A model generated the notes under the pieces. It worked only from the letters and a program-made list of their open reading frames with translations. It was not told where the DNA came from and ran no database searches. DNA of 62,147 nt from a virus: positions 1 through 62,147 of the IMG/VR virus record IMGVR_UViG_3300042868_003080. One strand, given 5' to 3'. The translations under genes and the position numbers were made by a program. The first letter of the stretch is position 1, and every line of letters starts with the position of its first letter. Below are positions 29,679 through 38,376 of this stretch, in pieces.

Positions 29679-30433
29679 CTGAAGAAAAACGTCCAAGCAT
29701 TATGATTGCCACCCCCATGTACGGGGGCATGTGCACGGGACACTATGTGCAAGGCTTGTTGATGACCATGGCTAAGATGCGTGACTTAGGCGTCAACGTG
29801 GCATGGTGTCAGATTATGAACGAGAGCCTTATCACCCGTGCACGTAACGACTTAGCACGAGTGTTCCTTGAGAGCGACCATGACTACCTCATGTTCATCG
29901 ACGCTGACATCGGCTTTGACGCAGAAGCTATCGCGCACCTGCTTCTGGCCGACAAGGACATCGCATGCGGTATCTACCCCAAGAAGGAAGTAAACTGGGA
30001 TAGCGTCAACCGTGCTGCCGTTGCAGGTAAGACGGACCTTGCGGACCATGCCGGAGCCTTTGTGTTCAACATGGTAGGTGGTAGCGATGTGCACACAGAC
30101 GAGACAGGCTGCATCGAAGTCCGCCACGGCGGCACAGGCTTCATGCTCATCAAGCGTAGTGTTTTTGAGCAGCTGATACCGCACGTGCCGACCTACCGCA
30201 CGTCGTCGTTCAAAGACCCAGTGACAGGCGAATATGCCAAGCCTTTGACCCACGAGTTTTTCGCCACCAGCATCGACGATACCGGTGCATTGTTGAGCGA
30301 AGATTACCATTTTTGTGAACTGTGGCGCAACCACGGCGGCAAAATACACGCCCATCCGTTCATCAAGTTGTATCATGTAGGCACGTATGTGTTTGGTGGT
30401 GACATCCTAAAGAGCGGCGGCAATCTTAAATAA
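29675..30433 (+). CDS. Glycosyltransferase-like protein (GT-A fold), early copy
   Basis: 252 residues: IMIATPMYGGMCTGHYVQGL, NESLITRARNDLARVFLESD, then DYLMFIDADIGFDAEAIAHL with the DxD motif at 76-78, and later GALLSEDYHFCELWRNHGGK with HPFIKLYHVGTYVFGG. The same plan as the late copy at 5256-5993 (ARN.LA..., FID(S/A)DI.F, GEDF.FC / SEDYHFC), so the two are paralogues. Early expression suggests it acts on DNA-bound sugars, host glycan or metabolism; the acceptor is not evident. Confidence 0.65.
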   Translation: MTEEKRPSIMIATPMYGGMCTGHYVQGLLMTMAKMRDLGVNVAWCQIMNESLITRARNDLARVFLESDHDYLMFIDADIGFDAEAIAHLLLADKDIACGIYPKKEVNWDSVNRAAVAGKTDLADHAGAFVFNMVGGSDVHTDETGCIEVRHGGTGFMLIKRSVFEQLIPHVPTYRTSSFKDPVTGEYAKPLTHEFFATSIDDTGALLSEDYHFCELWRNHGGKIHAHPFIKLYHVGTYVFGGDILKSGGNLK

Positions 30434-30445
30434 GGAGCAAATGAA

Positions 30446-30937
30446 ATGAGAAAGAAAGAAAAAGCAGCAGCAATCATCAAACTGTTAAAGAAGGGTATGA
30501 CCCCCAAGGAAGTCAGGGACCGCATTGGGGTAAGCTACAACTACGCGTGGAAACTGAAGAAGGATTTGGAGAAAGCGGTGGATGAAGTGCTGAAACCCAA
30601 ACCCGAACCCGAAGTCACGGCCAAAGCCGGTGAGTATATCGTAGTCGAGGGCGCTAAGGACGCACAAGAGGTAGACGCAATCCTTGGTAAACGGGGCGAA
30701 CAGTATGGCTCGTTCATGCAGTCTTCGGACACGGTTATCCGGATCAAGGGCATCATGCACAATGCAGTGGCCCGGAACGAAGTGCACCTGTACCCCGACC
30801 AACTACAGGCGTTGGATATGATTGCTACTAAGATAAGTCGGATTGTACACGGCAACCCCAACCACACTGATAGCTGGATTGATATAGCTGGCTATGCTAC
30901 GTTAGTGGCTGACCGTCTCCAAGGGAAAATCAGATAA
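30446..30937 (+). CDS. HTH plus DUF6378-like protein
   Basis: 163 residues. The N-terminal 45 residues form a helix-turn-helix (AAIIKLLKKGMTPKEVRDRI, GVSYNYAWKLKKDL). A Pro/Glu linker follows, and residues 72-160 read ILGKRGEQYGSFMQSSDTVI, LYPDQLQALDMIATKISRIV, HGNPNHTDSWIDIAGYATLV, a pattern I associate with DUF6378 in many phages and prophages. That domain may be MazG/nucleotide-metabolism related; this is not certain. The HTH fusion is notable. Starts behind AAGGAGCAAATGAA. Confidence 0.65.
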   Translation: MRKKEKAAAIIKLLKKGMTPKEVRDRIGVSYNYAWKLKKDLEKAVDEVLKPKPEPEVTAKAGEYIVVEGAKDAQEVDAILGKRGEQYGSFMQSSDTVIRIKGIMHNAVARNEVHLYPDQLQALDMIATKISRIVHGNPNHTDSWIDIAGYATLVADRLQGKIR

Positions 30938-30938
30938 C

Positions 30939-31607
30939 ATGACAGCGTGGTCCTACAGCAGCATCAAGACTTTCGATCAATGCCCAAAGAAGTATTATCA
31001 TCTGAAGGTAGCGAAAGACGTCAAGGATACTGCGGGGCCAGAGGCTGACTATGGCACTCAAGCGCACGAAGCAGCCGAACACTACATCAAACACGGGACG
31101 CCAATTCCTGGCAAGTTCAAGATCATGCGTCCCGTGGTTGAAACGCTGGCACAGTTTCCAGGAGAGAAGCACACCGAGTTGAAGCTAGGTGTCAAGAAGA
31201 CGGATACTGGCTACGAACCCTGTGGCTTCTTCGATAAGGACGTATGGTGGCGGGGCATCGTCGATCTGTTGATTACGAACGGCAAGACTGCCCACATGGT
31301 GGATTACAAGACAGGCAAGAACGCTAAGTATGCGGACATGAAGCAGCTGGACCTGATGGCTGGCGCAGTGTTCGTGCACTACCCAGAGATAACTAAGGTT
31401 AAATCGGGGCTGGCGTTTGTGGTGTCGAACGAGTTTCCGAAGAAGACGCACACCCGTGAGCATCTGGATACGTACCTGTCCGTGTTTGATAATCAACTAG
31501 GACAGTTGGAAGATGCGATGGATAGTGGTATGTGGAATGCCAAGACCAGCCCACTATGTGGGTGGTGTCCAGTTACGGGTTGTGAACATTACCGCCCTAG
31601 GAGATAG
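30939..31607 (+). CDS. Cas4/RecB-like PD-(D/E)XK exonuclease with Fe-S cysteines
   Basis: 222 residues. SYSSIKTFDQCPKKYYH at the start (Cys15), YGTQAHEAAEHYI (His43), GIVDLLITNGKTAHMVDYKT with Asp109 and the DYK motif (122-124), then QLDLMAGAVF (Gln136). The C-terminal CGWCPVTGCEHY has Cys207, 210 and 215. One N-terminal and three C-terminal cysteines make a 4Fe-4S clamp as in Cas4 and AddB-type nucleases. It probably resects DNA ends for recombination or replication. Coupled with the HTH gene before and helicase region after. Confidence 0.8.
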   Translation: MTAWSYSSIKTFDQCPKKYYHLKVAKDVKDTAGPEADYGTQAHEAAEHYIKHGTPIPGKFKIMRPVVETLAQFPGEKHTELKLGVKKTDTGYEPCGFFDKDVWWRGIVDLLITNGKTAHMVDYKTGKNAKYADMKQLDLMAGAVFVHYPEITKVKSGLAFVVSNEFPKKTHTREHLDTYLSVFDNQLGQLEDAMDSGMWNAKTSPLCGWCPVTGCEHYRPRR

Positions 31608-31609
31608 CC

Positions 31610-31906
31610 GTGCCGTACAAGAATAAAGCTGACCGCAAGTATACAAACGCCGCCAAATACGAAGCGCAACCCGAGCAAGTGAAGAACCGAGTTGCTCGCA
31701 ACGCTGCACGGCGCAAGCTTATGAAAGCGGGTAAGGTCAGTAAGGGAGACGGCAAGGATGTCGCTCACGTGAAAGCCTTCGACAAAGGCGGAGCGAACAA
31801 GAACGGTGTACGCGTAGAGAGTGCGTCTAAGAACCGCTCCTTCAAGCGGGACAGCAAGCGCAACCTAGTGTCGGAAACCAGTACGCGGGAACGCAAAAAG
31901 AAATAA
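31610..31906 (+). CDS. Basic HNH-like phage protein, 98 aa
   Basis: GTG start at 31610. MPYKNKADRKYTNAAKYEAQ, KNRVARNAARRKLMKAGKVS, KGDGKDVAHVKAFDKGGANK, then VESASKNRSFKRDSKRNLVS. The GDGKDV.H...GG.N..N.......SKNRS layout is that of small phage HNH proteins, but the first His-His pair is reduced to AHV, so nuclease activity may be lost. Very basic, so it probably binds DNA. Confidence 0.6.
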   Translation: MPYKNKADRKYTNAAKYEAQPEQVKNRVARNAARRKLMKAGKVSKGDGKDVAHVKAFDKGGANKNGVRVESASKNRSFKRDSKRNLVSETSTRERKKK

Positions 31907-31926
31907 CCCGCGCAAGGAGCAAACTA

Positions 31927-33486
31927 ATGCGGATCGTTGAAGACAAAGTCCTCCTCGTGGAGACACGGGACCCTGATGCTATTATATCGACAGTAAAGAA
32001 AAGCGCCTTGATGGAGACCCATCGCGGATCGTCCAAGGTTGCTGTGCATTGGGGACTGAAGGAAGCCCAGGCTTTAGCTGCCCTTGGACATGATGCGCCT
32101 TCACCGTTGCTGCGTGACTACCAGTGGACGGGTAAGTTCGCTCCGTTCGAACACCAGAAAACCACAGCGTCGTTCCTCTCACTCCGCAAGCGAGCATTCT
32201 GTTTCAGCGAGGCGGGCACAGGCAAGACAGCCAGCGTGATCTGGTCGGTAGACTACCTCATGCGGTTGGGTAAGGTTAAGCGCGTCCTTGTGCTCTGCCC
32301 ACTATCGATCATGAAGGCTGCATGGCAGCAGGACCTGTTTAAGTTCGCGATGCACCGCTCGTGCAGTGTAGCTCACGGTAGCGCCGAACAACGCAGGAAG
32401 ATTATCGCCGCTGGCTCCGAGTTCGTCGTCATCAACTTTGATGGGCTGGCTGTGGTCAAGGACGAAATCATCGCAGGCGGCTTCGATATGATCGTGGTGG
32501 ACGAGGCGACAGCCTACAAGAACCCGCAGACAACGCGGTGGAAGATACTCAAGGACATCGTCAAAGAGATAGACCCTTGGCTATGGATGCTTACTGGTAC
32601 GCCAGCCGCGCAGTCGCCCGTCGATGCTTATGGGTTGGCTAAGCTGGTGAACCCAGAGGGTTGCCCCAAGTTCTTCGGTGCGTTCCGCGACTCGGTGATG
32701 TACAAGGTGACGCAGTTTAAGTGGGCCGTGAAGCCGCAAGCCCAGTCCATCGTGCATCGCATCTTGCAGCCAGCGATCCGGTTCGAGAAGAGCCAGTGTC
32801 TCGACTTGCCGAAGGTTACCCATGTGGACCGTGACGCGCCCCTGACGCCACAGCAGAACAAGTATTACAAGATGCTCAAGAACCAGATGTGCATGGAAGC
32901 TGACGGCGAGCAGGTAAGCGCGGTCAATGCGGCGACTAACTTGAACAAGCTGCTACAGATCAGTGGAGGTGCGGTCTATTCGGATACTGGCGAGGTCGTA
33001 CAGTTCGACGTTAGCAACCGCATCAACGCCGTGTTGGAAGTGATTCGCGAAACCAACCGCAAGGTGCTGGTCTTCGTACCGTTCACGCACACCATCGAGC
33101 TATTGCGCGAAGTGCTGGAGAAAGAGAAGATCAGTTGCGAGGTCATCAACGGCAAGGTCAACCTCAACAAGCGCAGCCAGATCGTCGCTGACTTTCAGTC
33201 GCTGCCTGACCCCCGTGTGCTCATCATCCAACCACAAGCAGCAAGCCACGGCCTGACCCTGACAGAGGCAGACACAATCATCTGGTACGCACCTGTGACC
33301 AGTGTGGAGACCTACCTACAGGCAAACGCCCGTATCGATAGGCCAGGTCAGAAGCATCCTATGACCATCGTGCACATCTCCGGCAGCGAGGTAGAACATA
33401 AGCTTTACAAGATGTTACGGGGCAACATCGAGAACCACCAAAAAATAATCGATCTCTATCGTCAAGAAATTTTACAAACCGCTTGA
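31927..33486 (+). CDS. SNF2-type superfamily 2 DNA helicase
   Basis: 519 residues. Walker A GTGKT (97-101) in FSEAGTGKTASVIWSV, DEAT box (192-195) in IVVDEATAYKNPQT, SAT-equivalent MLTGTPAAQSP, then C-terminal motifs ASHGLTLTEADTIIWYAPVT and YLQANARIDRPGQKHPMTIV (motif VI). An ATP-driven translocase or helicase of the SNF2/RapA kind that phages use at the replication fork. Starts behind AAGGAGCAAACTA. Confidence 0.85.
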   Translation: MRIVEDKVLLVETRDPDAIISTVKKSALMETHRGSSKVAVHWGLKEAQALAALGHDAPSPLLRDYQWTGKFAPFEHQKTTASFLSLRKRAFCFSEAGTGKTASVIWSVDYLMRLGKVKRVLVLCPLSIMKAAWQQDLFKFAMHRSCSVAHGSAEQRRKIIAAGSEFVVINFDGLAVVKDEIIAGGFDMIVVDEATAYKNPQTTRWKILKDIVKEIDPWLWMLTGTPAAQSPVDAYGLAKLVNPEGCPKFFGAFRDSVMYKVTQFKWAVKPQAQSIVHRILQPAIRFEKSQCLDLPKVTHVDRDAPLTPQQNKYYKMLKNQMCMEADGEQVSAVNAATNLNKLLQISGGAVYSDTGEVVQFDVSNRINAVLEVIRETNRKVLVFVPFTHTIELLREVLEKEKISCEVINGKVNLNKRSQIVADFQSLPDPRVLIIQPQAASHGLTLTEADTIIWYAPVTSVETYLQANARIDRPGQKHPMTIVHISGSEVEHKLYKMLRGNIENHQKIIDLYRQEILQTA

Positions 33487-33511
33487 CAATGTATAATGTA
33501 AAAAGTATTAC
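33483..33511 (+). promoter_or_regulatory. Middle promoter before the SSB-like genes
   Basis: TTGACA (33483-33488), 17-base spacer, TATTAC (33506-33511). Its -35 overlaps the helicase stop codon. A perfect TATAAT also lies at 33492-33497 with a poorer upstream box, so two overlapping promoters are possible. Confidence 0.5.
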
Positions 33512-33518
33512 CGCCATA

Positions 33519-33589
33519 GGTAACGTCCCTTGCGACGGCGCTGATTACAAAAGGCGGACCTGAACAGACAGGTTAAGTGGGGCGTTACC
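33519..33589 (+). promoter_or_regulatory. Structured 5' leader closed by an 11-bp stem
   Basis: GGTAACGTCCC (33519-33529) pairs with GGGGCGTTACC (33579-33589), 10 Watson-Crick pairs and one T-G. Inside, ACCTG-AACAGA-CAGGT (33558-33573) makes a second hairpin. The ribosome site AAGGAG starts at 33597, right after the stem, and ATG is at 33609. This fits a regulatory RNA element or binding site for a translational repressor. Confidence 0.55.
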
Positions 33590-33608
33590 GACCAAGAAGG
33601 AGCTAACT

Positions 33609-34010
33609 ATGACAGACATGAAAGCGGACGAGCTAGTTCTCACATACCGCAAAATACGTGATGCTATCAACGAGAAGGAAGAAGCACACAAGGAAGAGAT
33701 TGCCGATCTCAAGGCACAGCAGGACGTGTTATCTGCTGCACTTCTCGACTTGTGTAACGAGCAGAATCTGGATAGCATCCGAACCCCTGCTGGGACGGTT
33801 ACGCGCACGGTGAACACCCGTTACTGGACGAACGATTGGGAGTCTACGTATGAGTTCATCAAGGAGCATGATGCTTTGCACCTGCTTGAGCAACGTATCC
33901 ATAACGGCAACATGAAACAATTTTTAGCAGAAAATCCGGACGATCTACCAGTCGGCCTTCAAGCCGATACCAAGTATGTCGTGCGCGTACGTAAACCCGT
34001 TTCGAAGTAA
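33609..34010 (+). CDS. Conserved phage replication-region protein, 133 aa
   Basis: Coiled-coil N-terminus (VLTYRKIRDAINEKEEAHKE, EIADLKAQQDVLSAALLDLC), then beta-rich TPAGTVTRTVNTRYWTNDWE, STYEFIKEHDALHLLEQRIH, and GLQADTKYVVRVRKPVSK. The RT..TRYWT.DW...Y.FI.E pattern occurs next to SSB-like genes in related aquatic podoviruses. It probably assists the SSB-like protein just downstream. Good ribosome site after the structured leader. Confidence 0.6.
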   Translation: MTDMKADELVLTYRKIRDAINEKEEAHKEEIADLKAQQDVLSAALLDLCNEQNLDSIRTPAGTVTRTVNTRYWTNDWESTYEFIKEHDALHLLEQRIHNGNMKQFLAENPDDLPVGLQADTKYVVRVRKPVSK

Positions 34011-34021
34011 GGAGATACTAA

Positions 34022-34936
34022 ATGAGCAACCTATCAATCTTTAAGCAAGCAGGTGCGGTATCGACCGCAGCTAAACGTGAACTGTCTGACCTTGGCAAAT
34101 CCCTTGCCTCTGTTAGCAACAGCCGCCGCATCCAGACCAACACTAACGGCACCTTCAAGCGTCTTGTGAACGGTGAGCAGATTGGCAAAGCCATCCGTGG
34201 TGAGTTCAACGCTATCATCGTGGACGCACTGCCTAAGGTCAGCCGCACCTTCTACGCTGGCAAGTACGATCCAGATGCCAAGCCTACCCTACCTGACTGC
34301 TGGTCAAACCTAGGCGATAAGCCTGAAGCAGCCGCTGGTAACCCACAGGCTAGCAACTGCGTGTCGTGCCCACAGAACGTCTCGGGTTCGGGCGATAACG
34401 GTAAGGGTCGTGCATGCCGCTTCCAGCGCCGCATCGCTGTTATCCTTGAGGGTGATGATTCGGGTGACGTCTATCAGTTCAACGTCCCAGCTAAGTCGCT
34501 CTTCGGTAAGGGCAACGGCAACGTGCATCCGTTCGAAAGCTACGTAAAGTTCCTGATTGCCAACGGTGAAAGCCCAGACGGCGTTGTGACCAACATCGCA
34601 TATAACCTCGACGCTGAGACAATGCAGATACAGTTCACCCCTGTGCGCGGTGTCAGCGACGAAGAGTATGCACTGGTCAAGGAAGCTCGTAACGATCCGG
34701 CTACCCGCCAGATGATTGTGCTGACGGTTGCACCACAGACGAACGCCACTGCACCGCAGGAAGAAGCTAAGCCACAACCAAAGGTCACCTACTCCGACGA
34801 GCCGGATGAGGATGAAGAAGTTGAAGCACCGAAGAAGCGTGTCTCTAAGGCTGCTGAAGACGTTGTTCCTCCGAAGAAGGACCTCGCTAATGTCCTTGCC
34901 ACTTGGGGCGATGACGATGATGAAGACGAGGACTGA
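34022..34936 (+). CDS. Putative single-stranded DNA-binding protein
   Basis: 304 residues. Body of beta-rich segments (KAIRGEFNAIIVDALPKVSR, RRIAVILEGDDSGDVYQFNV) with a Cys group CVSCPQN...C (about 117-135) that could hold zinc. The C-terminus is a long acidic, disordered tail ending in WGDDDDEDED, the hallmark of SSB proteins that recruit partners. Genome position between helicase and primase supports this. The OB fold is not visible directly, so the call is inference. Confidence 0.6.
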   Translation: MSNLSIFKQAGAVSTAAKRELSDLGKSLASVSNSRRIQTNTNGTFKRLVNGEQIGKAIRGEFNAIIVDALPKVSRTFYAGKYDPDAKPTLPDCWSNLGDKPEAAAGNPQASNCVSCPQNVSGSGDNGKGRACRFQRRIAVILEGDDSGDVYQFNVPAKSLFGKGNGNVHPFESYVKFLIANGESPDGVVTNIAYNLDAETMQIQFTPVRGVSDEEYALVKEARNDPATRQMIVLTVAPQTNATAPQEEAKPQPKVTYSDEPDEDEEVEAPKKRVSKAAEDVVPPKKDLANVLATWGDDDDEDED

Positions 34937-34938
34937 GA

Positions 34939-35169
34939 ATGTCGTACGGCTATAGCCTGAGACTTATCGAACGGAATAACCAAGCGAATGAGAGGAAGCT
35001 GGGTGTGCAACTGGGGCGGGCGTGTATTAAACACAACGTGCCTGTCGCGGTTGTCGCCAGCAGGTTTGGGGTAACCAGACAGACGGTGTATAATTGGTTC
35101 AGCGGGACTAGTAATCCTGCTGAATCCCTTCACGGCCTAGTTACCCACTACATCTCTACGCTTTCATAG
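34939..35169 (+). CDS. XRE/Cro-type HTH regulator, 76 aa
   Basis: MSYGYSLRLIERNNQANERK, LGVQLGRACIKHNVPVAVVA, SRFGVTRQTVYNWFSGTSNP. Helices VPVAVVASRFG and TRQTVYNWFSG make a Cro/CI-like HTH, with the recognition helix TRQTVYNW. A small regulator, probably of phage transcription; it is a candidate to bind the GTGACAC sites. It sits between the SSB-like gene and the primase gene. Confidence 0.7.
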   Translation: MSYGYSLRLIERNNQANERKLGVQLGRACIKHNVPVAVVASRFGVTRQTVYNWFSGTSNPAESLHGLVTHYISTLS

Positions 35170-35237
35170 GGTTCGCCCTATGATGTTTCCTATTTTTTCC
35201 AGGCGTTTTTGCGTCTGATGGCTGGTGACTGTTGTAT

Positions 35238-38114
35238 ATGACAAACTTCGATCTTCTCCAAACTGTCCAACCTGATGACGGCTACTTCGCTATTGTCGGG
35301 ATAAAGGAAGGCAGTTGGACTAAGCAGGAACTGGTTGCCACGCGGGAAGAGGTCGATGCCCTTGCCGAGGAGTATGTGGCCGAAGGCCGTAACGTCTTCT
35401 TCGGTGTTGCTAAGTATACTACGGATGAGAATCGCACTAAGGATAACGTAGCGGGACTAAAGTCTTTCTGGCTCGACATCGACTGCGGTGAAGCCAAAGC
35501 AGAGGTGAACCCGAAGACTGGCCGACCTGATGGGTACATAGATCAGGAAGCAGGGATAGAAGCACTTAAAGCTTTCCTTGCTACCACCGGTCTACCTAAG
35601 CCCATCCTCGTCAACTCAGGACGCGGGATACACGCATACTGGGCGCTGACCGAGAGCATCACCCGTGAAGAGTGGGAGCCAGTAGCAGCACGGCTGCGTG
35701 ACCTGTGCAACATCCATAAGTTCTACATCGACCCGCAGGTCTTCGAAGTGGCGCGCATCCTGCGCATACCCGACACTCTCAACTTCAAGGACAATCCTCC
35801 GAAGCCAGTGACCGTGTGGGCTAAGGCTAAGCCGGTAGACTTCGCGCTGTTCTACAAAACGCTAGGGGTGAAAACGCAAGACTTAACCCCCCTAGAAACT
35901 CCGAAGCGGGAACTATCAGACCTCGCTAAGTCCATGCAAGAAAACGTAACGTCACGCTTCAGCAAAATCATGACGCGCAGCGCAAAGGGCACGGGCTGCC
36001 AGCAGCTGCTCGACTGCTTCGAAACTCGCGATAGCCTGTCGGAAGGCCGGTGGTTCAACGCGCTGTCGGTGGCAAAGTTCTGCATCGACCAAGACACTGC
36101 AATCCATACCCTGTCTGAAGGGCATCCTGACTACGAACCAGGGAAGACGCTGCACAAGATCAAGCACATCTTGGGGCCGCACACCTGCGAAGTGTTCGAA
36201 CGTAATAACCCTGGTGGCTGCGAAGGCTGTCCGCATATGGGCAAGATTAAATCACCAATCATGTTGGGTCGCGAGGTTCAGGCAGCGACTGACGCCGACA
36301 ACGTCATCATAGAAGAACCCGAACTCGAAGGCACATTGCCGACAATCCACGTGATACCTGACTACCCCTTTCCGTTTTTCAGGGGGAAGGCCGGTGGTAT
36401 TTACCGCAAGCCGCCACTAGATAAGAACGGTGAGGAGTCGGAAGAGGGCGACATCTGTGTGCTACCTTACGACATGTACGTCCTGAAGCGCATGCGTGAT
36501 CCGGTGCTGAAAGATGTCGCGGTGATTAAAATCCATAAGCCTAAGGACGGTGTAACCGAACTTACGGTGCCCCTCACACAGGCTGTGGAACCCACGGACT
36601 TACGGAAGTTATTGGCAGGGGAGAGTATCCTCTGCGGTAAGAAGCAGTTTGAGTTCATATCGGAATACATGAGAGCATCAGTGTCGATGCTGTCTGATAA
36701 AGCAAAGGCAGAGCAAATGAGACTACAATTTGGATGGGCTGACAACGACAGCAAGTTTATCGTTGGTGATTCGGAAATCACGGTAGAGGGGGCGTATTAC
36801 AGCCCGCCATCGTCAACCACTTCGGAGATTGCACGGCGCATGGGGCCGGTAGGCTCGTTCGAAAAGTGGCAAGAAGTCTTCAACCTATACGGTACCCCTG
36901 GGCTTGAGCCACATGCGTTCGCTGCGCTTACTGGCTTCGGTGCGCCAATCTTTAAGTTCTTGGGCCAGCGCGGCGCAATGCTTAACGTCATTCACCCTAG
37001 TTCCGGTACAGGTAAGACGACGATCCTGCACATGGCTAACAGCATCTGGGGATCACCTGACGGCCTGTGCTGCGTGAAGGAAGACACGCTGAACGCTAAA
37101 ATCCTGCGGCTCGGTATGTACAACAACCTGCCGTACACCGTTGATGAAATGACCAACATGAACGACAAAGAGTTCTCGGCTCTGGTCTACAACATCACGC
37201 AAGGTCGGGGTAAAGACCGCGTCAAGGCATCGTCGAACGAACTGCGCCACAACGCAACGTCATGGCAAACAATGGCCCTATGCTCATCAAACGCATCCTT
37301 CTACGAGAAGATGGGTGTAGCTAAGAGCAGCCCAGACGGTGAGTTGATGCGCTTGGTCGAGTACAAGATTGACTACACAGATGTGCTCGACCCGTTCGTT
37401 GCCAAGGATATGTTCGACCACCAACTGATGGACAACCACGGCCATGCCGGTCGCATCTACGCAACGTGGCTCGTCAAGAACTACGAAGAAGCCAAGCGTA
37501 TCGCGCTTAACACCCAAGCTAAGCTGGATCGGGAACTGCAACTGCTGCCACGCGAGCGCTTCTGGTCAGCGGTATTGGCTGCTAACTTGGCAGGCGGCAT
37601 CATCGCCAAAGACATTGGGCTAATTAACTGGGACATGGCGCGCATCTACGACTGGGCTTGCGGCATGCTGCTTGGCCTTCGTGAAGATGTAGAACCGCCA
37701 CGCAACAACGCTATCGAGATAGTCGGTGACTTTATCCGTCGCAACACGCAGAACATCTTGGTGGTTAACGACGGGGCAGACTTGCGCTCCAACATGCATG
37801 CCGCCCCGCTACTGGAGCCTCGCGGCGAACTGATGATTCGGTGGGAGCCTGACACTAAGAAGATGTTCATTGCCGTAGCTTCGTTCAAAAAGGACTGCGC
37901 AGAAATCCAGGTCAACTATAAGGAGACCCTGCGGCAGCTTAAGGAACAGGGCGTGATGAAGGAAAAAGGCAAAGTGCTCAAGCGGATTAACAAGGGCATG
38001 AAGCTGGAAGGCCCGCCAATCTACTGCCTTGAGTTCGATACCTCGATACAGGAGTTCTTCAACGTCAGCAGCACCTTGGGTCTTGAGGTCGAAGATGAAG
38101 ATCGAGGGGGTTAG
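35238..38114 (+). CDS. Primase-helicase (AEP-like primase fused to a P-loop ATPase)
   Basis: 958 residues from the ATG at 35238 (an upstream TTG adds two). Numbered from that TTG: FWLDIDCG carries the metal Asp pair (82, 84), NSGRGIHAYWAL the SxH of archaeo-eukaryotic primases (129-134). Cys320, 330 and 333 (TCEVFERNNPGGCEGCPHMG) form a zinc or Fe-S site. Walker A PSSGTGKT at 589-596 and Walker B YTVDE at 635-639, with an ALCSSNAS sensor, make a DUF927-like helicase. It primes and unwinds at the fork. Leader of 68 bases, weak ribosome site. Confidence 0.8.
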   Translation: MTNFDLLQTVQPDDGYFAIVGIKEGSWTKQELVATREEVDALAEEYVAEGRNVFFGVAKYTTDENRTKDNVAGLKSFWLDIDCGEAKAEVNPKTGRPDGYIDQEAGIEALKAFLATTGLPKPILVNSGRGIHAYWALTESITREEWEPVAARLRDLCNIHKFYIDPQVFEVARILRIPDTLNFKDNPPKPVTVWAKAKPVDFALFYKTLGVKTQDLTPLETPKRELSDLAKSMQENVTSRFSKIMTRSAKGTGCQQLLDCFETRDSLSEGRWFNALSVAKFCIDQDTAIHTLSEGHPDYEPGKTLHKIKHILGPHTCEVFERNNPGGCEGCPHMGKIKSPIMLGREVQAATDADNVIIEEPELEGTLPTIHVIPDYPFPFFRGKAGGIYRKPPLDKNGEESEEGDICVLPYDMYVLKRMRDPVLKDVAVIKIHKPKDGVTELTVPLTQAVEPTDLRKLLAGESILCGKKQFEFISEYMRASVSMLSDKAKAEQMRLQFGWADNDSKFIVGDSEITVEGAYYSPPSSTTSEIARRMGPVGSFEKWQEVFNLYGTPGLEPHAFAALTGFGAPIFKFLGQRGAMLNVIHPSSGTGKTTILHMANSIWGSPDGLCCVKEDTLNAKILRLGMYNNLPYTVDEMTNMNDKEFSALVYNITQGRGKDRVKASSNELRHNATSWQTMALCSSNASFYEKMGVAKSSPDGELMRLVEYKIDYTDVLDPFVAKDMFDHQLMDNHGHAGRIYATWLVKNYEEAKRIALNTQAKLDRELQLLPRERFWSAVLAANLAGGIIAKDIGLINWDMARIYDWACGMLLGLREDVEPPRNNAIEIVGDFIRRNTQNILVVNDGADLRSNMHAAPLLEPRGELMIRWEPDTKKMFIAVASFKKDCAEIQVNYKETLRQLKEQGVMKEKGKVLKRINKGMKLEGPPIYCLEFDTSIQEFFNVSSTLGLEVEDEDRGG

Positions 38115-38289
38115 TTACGACATTAACTGGAAGGCATTCAGGCGAGGCACGTCGATATTTATCCCGTGCCTCGACCCCCCACGTGCCAAAGAAGAAGTCC
38201 GAGCCATACTGCGCAGGATGCGCATCAAGGTGGTTATGAAGCTCGTGATCGAAGAAAATATTAGGGGTTTACGTATTTGGCGGATGTGA
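38095..38289 (+). CDS. Small basic protein ending the replication operon, 64 aa
   Basis: ATG 38095 lies 20 bases before the primase stop. MKIEGVSYDINWKAFRRGTS, IFIPCLDPPRAKEEVRAILR, then MKLVIEENIRGLRIWRM. The pattern YDI.W..F..GTSIFIPCLD....EV occurs at this place in related phages. A basic alpha/beta protein that may bind DNA or the primase. Last gene before the terminator. Confidence 0.65.
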   Translation: MKIEGVSYDINWKAFRRGTSIFIPCLDPPRAKEEVRAILRRMRIKVVMKLVIEENIRGLRIWRM

Positions 38290-38342
38290 TTAATATGGTC
38301 GCCGGAAGTTTGCTCCTTCCTTGATGCTTGCATCATCCCCTA

Positions 38343-38376
38343 ACCCTCGGCTGCCCACTCAGCCGAGGGTTTTTTA
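38343..38376 (+). terminator. Intrinsic terminator between convergent operons
   Basis: Perfect 11-bp stem ACCCTCGGCTG / CAGCCGAGGGT (38343-38353, 38360-38370), loop CCCACT, then TTTTTT-A-TTTT on the plus strand. It ends the replication operon. The minus strand has no T-run after the stem, so it stops mainly plus-strand transcription. Confidence 0.85.

Noticed and set aside
33491-33497. TATAAT at 33492 as the main promoter box
   Set aside because: The nearest -35-like TTTACA gives only 15 bases of spacing; TTGACA with TATTAC at 17 bases is better, though overlap is possible.
38343-38376. The terminator as bidirectional
   Set aside because: Only the plus strand has a T-run after the stem; the minus strand continues TTAGGGGATG.
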